A DNA stretch of 64,000 nucleotides from Limnospira platensis (lineage in GTDB: Bacteria > Cyanobacteriota > Cyanobacteriia > Cyanobacteriales > Microcoleaceae), in assembly GCF_046480435.1 (NCBI RefSeq), contig NZ_PKGC01000006.1, one strand, 5' to 3'. This document shows positions 60,425-64,000 of the stretch, one piece after another. Numbering within the stretch: position 1 is the first letter of the stretch; every line of letters starts with the position of its first letter. The position numbers were made by a program, and so were the translations under genes. The notes beneath the pieces are model-generated. The model saw only the letters and a program-made list of their open reading frames with translations. It made no database searches and had not been told where the DNA came from.

Positions 60425-63400
60425 ATGGATGAACAACGAGTGCAGGCTTATCTCTCCCTGATTGAAAAACTCCTCGAATGTCCGGGAGGGGAGGAACTGC
60501 AAATCCTTAACGGTCATCTGGAGTTGCTGGATGAGGGGTTTGTGCAGGTGTGTCAGTTGGTAGCGGCACAGTTGCAGGAGGAGGGACAAGACAACCAGGC
60601 GCAGTTTTTGCGGGATGTGGTGCAAGAGGTGGGACAATATCTCAACAGTCAAACCTCTGCGGTAGCCACGGGTGAGGGTCAATTTCAGGGGACAGAGCAA
60701 GACTATCTCAATTTTTTGATAGAGGTATTGGGGGCGATCGAACAGAGTCAAGGTAATCCCCAGGTGGTTTATCCTCTGCTGCAACAGAACCTAGATAAGC
60801 TAGATTTGACTTTGGCTGAGACCCTGCCAGATCTGGCGAGTCAGGTTTTTGGGCAAGTTGAATCAAGTCAAGCCTATGGAATAATTGCATGGGTTATTTT
60901 TTTATTTGGTAATTTAATTCAACAGTTTCCATTAGGGAATCGGGCTGATAATCTGGAAATTGCGATCGCCTGTTATGAGTCTGTCCTAACAGTCTTTACT
61001 CGTGAATACTTTCCTGAAGAGTGGGCAAAAGCCCAAAATAACTTGGGTCGTGCTTACATTCATCGTACTCAAGGAAAGCGATCAGAAAATATAGAGCTTG
61101 CCATTAAGACTTTAGAATTAGCGTTAGAAATATTTCGTCGTAAATCTTCACTGCAAGACTGGGCGATGACCGAAAACAACCTAGGAAATGCTTATTTAGT
61201 TCGCATAGAAGGCAGTAAAAAAGAGGATCTGGAAACAGCAATTTCTTATGCTAACGATGCGTTAAGATTGATTTCTAGGCAGGACTTTGCCTATGAATGG
61301 GCAAGAAGCAAAAACCTACTTGGAATTTCCTACTTAGCCCGTATAAAAGGAGATCGCAAAAATAATATTGAAATTGCTATTGATATGTTAGAAGTAGCTT
61401 TAGAAATTTATACTCGTGAAGCCTTTCTTTACGAATGGGCAAGCATTCAAATCAATTTGGGGCAAGCCTACTGGCAGCGCATCCAAGGGGAGCGGGCTGA
61501 AAATTTGGAGCGGGCTATTGGCTTCTTTCAATCGGCTTTAGAAGCCTATAGTCGTGAAGCTTTTCCTTACGAATGGGCAAGAACTCAAGGAGGCTTGGGC
61601 AATGCCTACTTATTTCGCATCCGGGGAGAGCGAGCGGAGAACCTGGAGAGGGCGATCGCCTTTTTGGAAACCAGTTTACAAGTCTATACTCATGAAGCCT
61701 TTCCTGAAGATTGGGCCAGGACTCAAAATAACTTGGGCAATGCCTACCTATTTCGCATCCGGGGAGAGCGAGCAGAGAACCTGGAGAGGGCGATTGCCTT
61801 TTTGGAAACCAGTTTACAAGTCTATACTCGTGAAGCTTTTCCTTACGAATGGGCAAGGACTCAAATGAACTTGGGGGAAACTTATCGTAACCGCATCCGG
61901 GGAGAGCGAGCAGAGAACTTGGAAAGGGCGATTTCCTTCTTGGAAACCAGTTTACAAGTCTATACTCATGAAGCCTTTCCTGAAGATTGGGCAAGAACTC
62001 AAGGAGGCTTGGGCAATGCCTACTTATTTCGCATCCGGGGAGAGCGAGCGGAGAACCTGGAGAGGGCGATCGCTTTTTTGGAAACCAGTTTACAAGTCTA
62101 TACTCGTGAAGCTTTTCCTTACGAATGGGCAAGGACTCAAATGAACTTGGGGGAAACTTATCGTAACCGCATCCGGGGAGAGCGAGCGGAAAACTTAGAA
62201 AGGGCGATCAGCTTCTTGGAAACCAGTTTACAAGTCTATACTCGTGAAGCCTTTCCTGAAGATTGGGCCAGGACTCAAATGAACTTGGGGACTACTTATC
62301 TGTCACGCANNNNNNNNNNAGGAGAGCGAGCGGAAAACTTGGAAAGAGCGATCGCTTTTTTGAAAACCAGTTTACAAGTCTATACTCGTGAAGCCTTTCC
62401 TGAAGATTGGGCCAGGACTCAAATGAACTTGGGGACTACTTATCTGTCACGCATCCGGGAAGAGCGAGCGAAGAATCTGGAGAGGGCAATCTCCTACTTG
62501 GAAACCAGTTTACAAGTCTATACTCGTGACGCCTTCCCTGAAGATTGGGCAACGACTCAAATGAACTTGGGGACTACTTATCTATCCCGCATCCGAGGAG
62601 AGCGAGCGGAGAACTTGGAAAGAGCAATTGCCTTCCTAGAAGCGAGTTTAGAAGTTTATACTCGTGAAGCCTTTCCTTACGAATGGGCAGGGACTCAAAA
62701 TAACTTGGGATATGCCTACCAAGCTCATGTGGCTATCACTTATACCGAGGAAGAGCGAGCGAAAAACCTGGAAAGAGCAATTACCTTCTTGGAAACCAGT
62801 TTACAAGTCTATACTCGTGAAGCTTTTCCTTACGAATGGGCAAGGACTCAAATGAACTTGGGGATTACTTATCTGTCACGCATTCGGGGAGAGCAAGCGG
62901 AAAACTTGGAAAGAGCGATCGCTTTTTTGGAAACCAGTTTACAAGTCTATACTCGTGAAGCCTTTCCTGAAGATTGGGCCAGGACTCAAATGAACTTAGG
63001 GACTACTTATCTGTCACGCATTTGGGGAGAGCGAACGGAGAATCTGGACAGAGCGATCGTCTATTCTGAAGCTGCCTTAGAAGTTTATACTCGTAATGCT
63101 TTTCCCCAAGAACACGCAAAAAATTTAAGTGTCTTAGGACTTACTTACCAAGCTCAATCCCACTACTACAGCAACAACCCAATCAAAAAACGAACGGCTC
63201 TCCAAAATGCCTACACGGCCTTTGAGCAGGCTCTAGATGCAGTTGAATACTTGCGAGGTGAAATTACCTCTGGGGATGAAGCTAAACGAAAATTGAATGA
63301 AGAATGGGCGATGCTGTATCACTCTATGGTAGAAGTGTGCCTAGAGTTGGGCAGATACACCGCCGCCATTGAATATGTAGACCGCAGTAAAGCCCGCAAC

Positions 63401-64000
63401 CTCACCGAACTGATTGCCACCCGTGACGCATACCCAGGCGGAGACATTCCCGCCGAAGTCCGCCAACGTTTACAACAACTCCGTCAAGCAATTTCTAAAG
63501 AAGACCGCCGCCTTAAACAAGACCCCAACCCCGACTATACCCACATCAGTCAACTGCGGAAAGAATTTCAAGCCAAATATCCCTATAAACCGTTGAAATT
63601 CCCTGATATTCAATCTCTCCTAGACGATGAAACCGTGATTCTGGAATGGTATATCCTGGATGACAAAGTCCTCACCTTCGCCCTGACTAACCAAACCCCT
63701 AACCTCTGGGCATCTTCCGAAGAAGACCGACAAAACCTCATCGATTGGACACTTGCCTATATGGACGACTATGACAACAACAGTCAATGGCGAGACAGCC
63801 TCCCCCAACGCCTAGAAACCCTCGCCCAAATCCTCCACCTCGATGAAATCCTGGCAAACCTGCGGCAAAACTTCCCCAACTGCCAAAAACTCATCCTCAT
63901 CCCTCACCGCTTCCTGCACCTGTTCCCCCTCCACGCCTTACCCGTCACGACAGAAGACGGTGAGGGCAAATTCCTACAAGACCTCTTCCCCAAAGGTGTC
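60425..64000 (+). CDS. TPR-CHAT (caspase-like) protein, partial at window end (about 1192 residues visible)
   Basis: One frame is open from ATG 60425 to the end, and it stays in phase across the 10-N gap. The N-terminal part (MDEQRVQAYLSLIEKLLE) is followed by about 15 TPR units at about 175-900, ten of them nearly identical at 46 residues each (NLERAIAFLETSLQVYTREA then FPEDWARTQMNLG). From about 1060 there is a CHAT domain: VILEWYILDDKVLTFALTNQ and LILIPHRFLHLFPLHALP, whose second His is the likely catalytic one. The catalytic Cys lies beyond the window. CHAT proteins are caspase-like peptidases (metacaspase relatives). Confidence 0.92.
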   Translation, partial: MDEQRVQAYLSLIEKLLECPGGEELQILNGHLELLDEGFVQVCQLVAAQLQEEGQDNQAQFLRDVVQEVGQYLNSQTSAVATGEGQFQGTEQDYLNFLIEVLGAIEQSQGNPQVVYPLLQQNLDKLDLTLAETLPDLASQVFGQVESSQAYGIIAWVIFLFGNLIQQFPLGNRADNLEIAIACYESVLTVFTREYFPEEWAKAQNNLGRAYIHRTQGKRSENIELAIKTLELALEIFRRKSSLQDWAMTENNLGNAYLVRIEGSKKEDLETAISYANDALRLISRQDFAYEWARSKNLLGISYLARIKGDRKNNIEIAIDMLEVALEIYTREAFLYEWASIQINLGQAYWQRIQGERAENLERAIGFFQSALEAYSREAFPYEWARTQGGLGNAYLFRIRGERAENLERAIAFLETSLQVYTHEAFPEDWARTQNNLGNAYLFRIRGERAENLERAIAFLETSLQVYTREAFPYEWARTQMNLGETYRNRIRGERAENLERAISFLETSLQVYTHEAFPEDWARTQGGLGNAYLFRIRGERAENLERAIAFLETSLQVYTREAFPYEWARTQMNLGETYRNRIRGERAENLERAISFLETSLQVYTREAFPEDWARTQMNLGTTYLSRXXXXGERAENLERAIAFLKTSLQVYTREAFPEDWARTQMNLGTTYLSRIREERAKNLERAISYLETSLQVYTRDAFPEDWATTQMNLGTTYLSRIRGERAENLERAIAFLEASLEVYTREAFPYEWAGTQNNLGYAYQAHVAITYTEEERAKNLERAITFLETSLQVYTREAFPYEWARTQMNLGITYLSRIRGEQAENLERAIAFLETSLQVYTREAFPEDWARTQMNLGTTYLSRIWGERTENLDRAIVYSEAALEVYTRNAFPQEHAKNLSVLGLTYQAQSHYYSNNPIKKRTALQNAYTAFEQALDAVEYLRGEITSGDEAKRKLNEEWAMLYHSMVEVCLELGRYTAAIEYVDRSKARNLTELIATRDAYPGGDIPAEVRQRLQQLRQAISKEDRRLKQDPNPDYTHISQLRKEFQAKYPYKPLKFPDIQSLLDDETVILEWYILDDKVLTFALTNQTPNLWASSEEDRQNLIDWTLAYMDDYDNNSQWRDSLPQRLETLAQILHLDEILANLRQNFPNCQKLILIPHRFLHLFPLHALPVTTEDGEGKFLQDLFPKGV
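61491..63080 (+). repeat. Near-identical 138-base tandem repeats encoding TPR units
   Basis: The motif AACTTGGG/GGCTTGGGC recurs at about 61587, 61725, 61863, 62001, 62139, 62277, 62421, 62559, 62697, 62850 and 62988, spaced 138 bases where no insertion occurs. The units share long identical blocks. A 10-N gap falls inside one of them, which suggests assembly collapse. Confidence 0.92.
62310..62319. other. Assembly gap of 10 N within the TPR repeats
   Basis: The gap lies at the same place of the repeat (after CTGTCACGCA) where other copies read CGCATCCGGGGAGAGCG. The frame is kept, but the true number of repeats may be larger. Confidence 0.99.

Noticed and set aside
61515..62132. Minus-strand frame of 205 codons with repeats LHEYRLVNWFPK
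   Set aside because: It is the antisense shadow of the 138-base TPR repeats. Its own repeats only mirror the sense repeats.
61491..63080. CRISPR-like array
   Set aside because: The repeats are 138 bases, directly adjacent without spacers and coding for TPR units.
1..64000. GCGATCGC octamers as individual regulatory sites
   Set aside because: HIP1 is highly repeated in cyanobacterial genomes and occurs mostly inside genes here; it supports the lineage but not any local function.

Overview
The window is cyanobacterial chromosome, most likely from a filamentous non-heterocystous species of the Arthrospira/Limnospira or Oscillatoria type. It carries a psbA end, a complete rbcL-rbcX-rbcS operon with a divergent LysR regulator, a thylakoid-type FtsH, ycf23, DUF2301 and DUF1400 proteins, and very many GCGATCGC (HIP1) octamers. 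The species guess is an inference from gene style. There are three assembly gaps (runs of N at 28371-28489, 37385-37480 and 62310-62319). I saw no tRNA, rRNA, CRISPR array or transposase. Layout: 1-10.3 kb holds the 3' end of psbA, a pentapeptide-repeat protein, several unrecognised proteins, a pilin-like lipoprotein, a DnaJ-domain protein, a two-domain PTPS/QueD-type protein and a membrane TPR protein. 10.7-20.2 kb holds ilvC, a DUF1400 hydrolase, an SLC12-like cation-chloride transporter, the LysR gene rbcR and the Rubisco operon. Two TTGAT/ATCAA dyads lie in the rbcR-rbcL divergent region, one on the putative rbcL -10 box. 20.2-28.4 kb holds a GT39-like glycosyltransferase, an SH3 protein, pepP, ftsH and an actin-like ParM-family ATPase followed by a ribbon-helix-helix/proline-rich protein that resembles a ParR-type adaptor. 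28.5-36.0 kb is one minus-strand surface-polysaccharide/sorting cluster: DegT aminotransferase, cyanoexosortase, its EpsI-like partner, a Wza-like exporter, a Wzc-like tyrosine kinase and an Sfp-type phosphopantetheinyl transferase. 36.2-54.8 kb is mixed housekeeping: a probable RDD-HEAT-pentapeptide protein split by a gap, two tandem paralogous membrane proteins, a Ser/Thr kinase with TPRs, a creatininase-family protein, ycf23, a HAD/membrane fusion, serA, prmA, a split YeeE/YedE transporter pair and an NDH-2-DoxX fusion. The most unusual part is 55.0-64.0 kb. Six two-gene modules (vapBC, vapBC, xisHI, a PIN toxin with a small antitoxin, phd-vapC, hicAB) alternate strictly with copies of a roughly 120-base leader. 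In most copies the leader is followed by a decayed 5' fragment of a TPR-CHAT gene. The last leader copy drives a long, apparently intact TPR-CHAT reading frame (60425 to the window end) with about ten near-identical 138-base TPR repeats. This looks like a cassette-like array of toxin-antitoxin and related modules, one of which (hicA) carries a nonsense codon. Gene co-operation elsewhere: rbcR probably controls the Rubisco operon, FtsH probably serves D1 (PsbA) turnover in photosystem II repair, and the exosortase cluster probably couples protein sorting to exopolysaccharide export.
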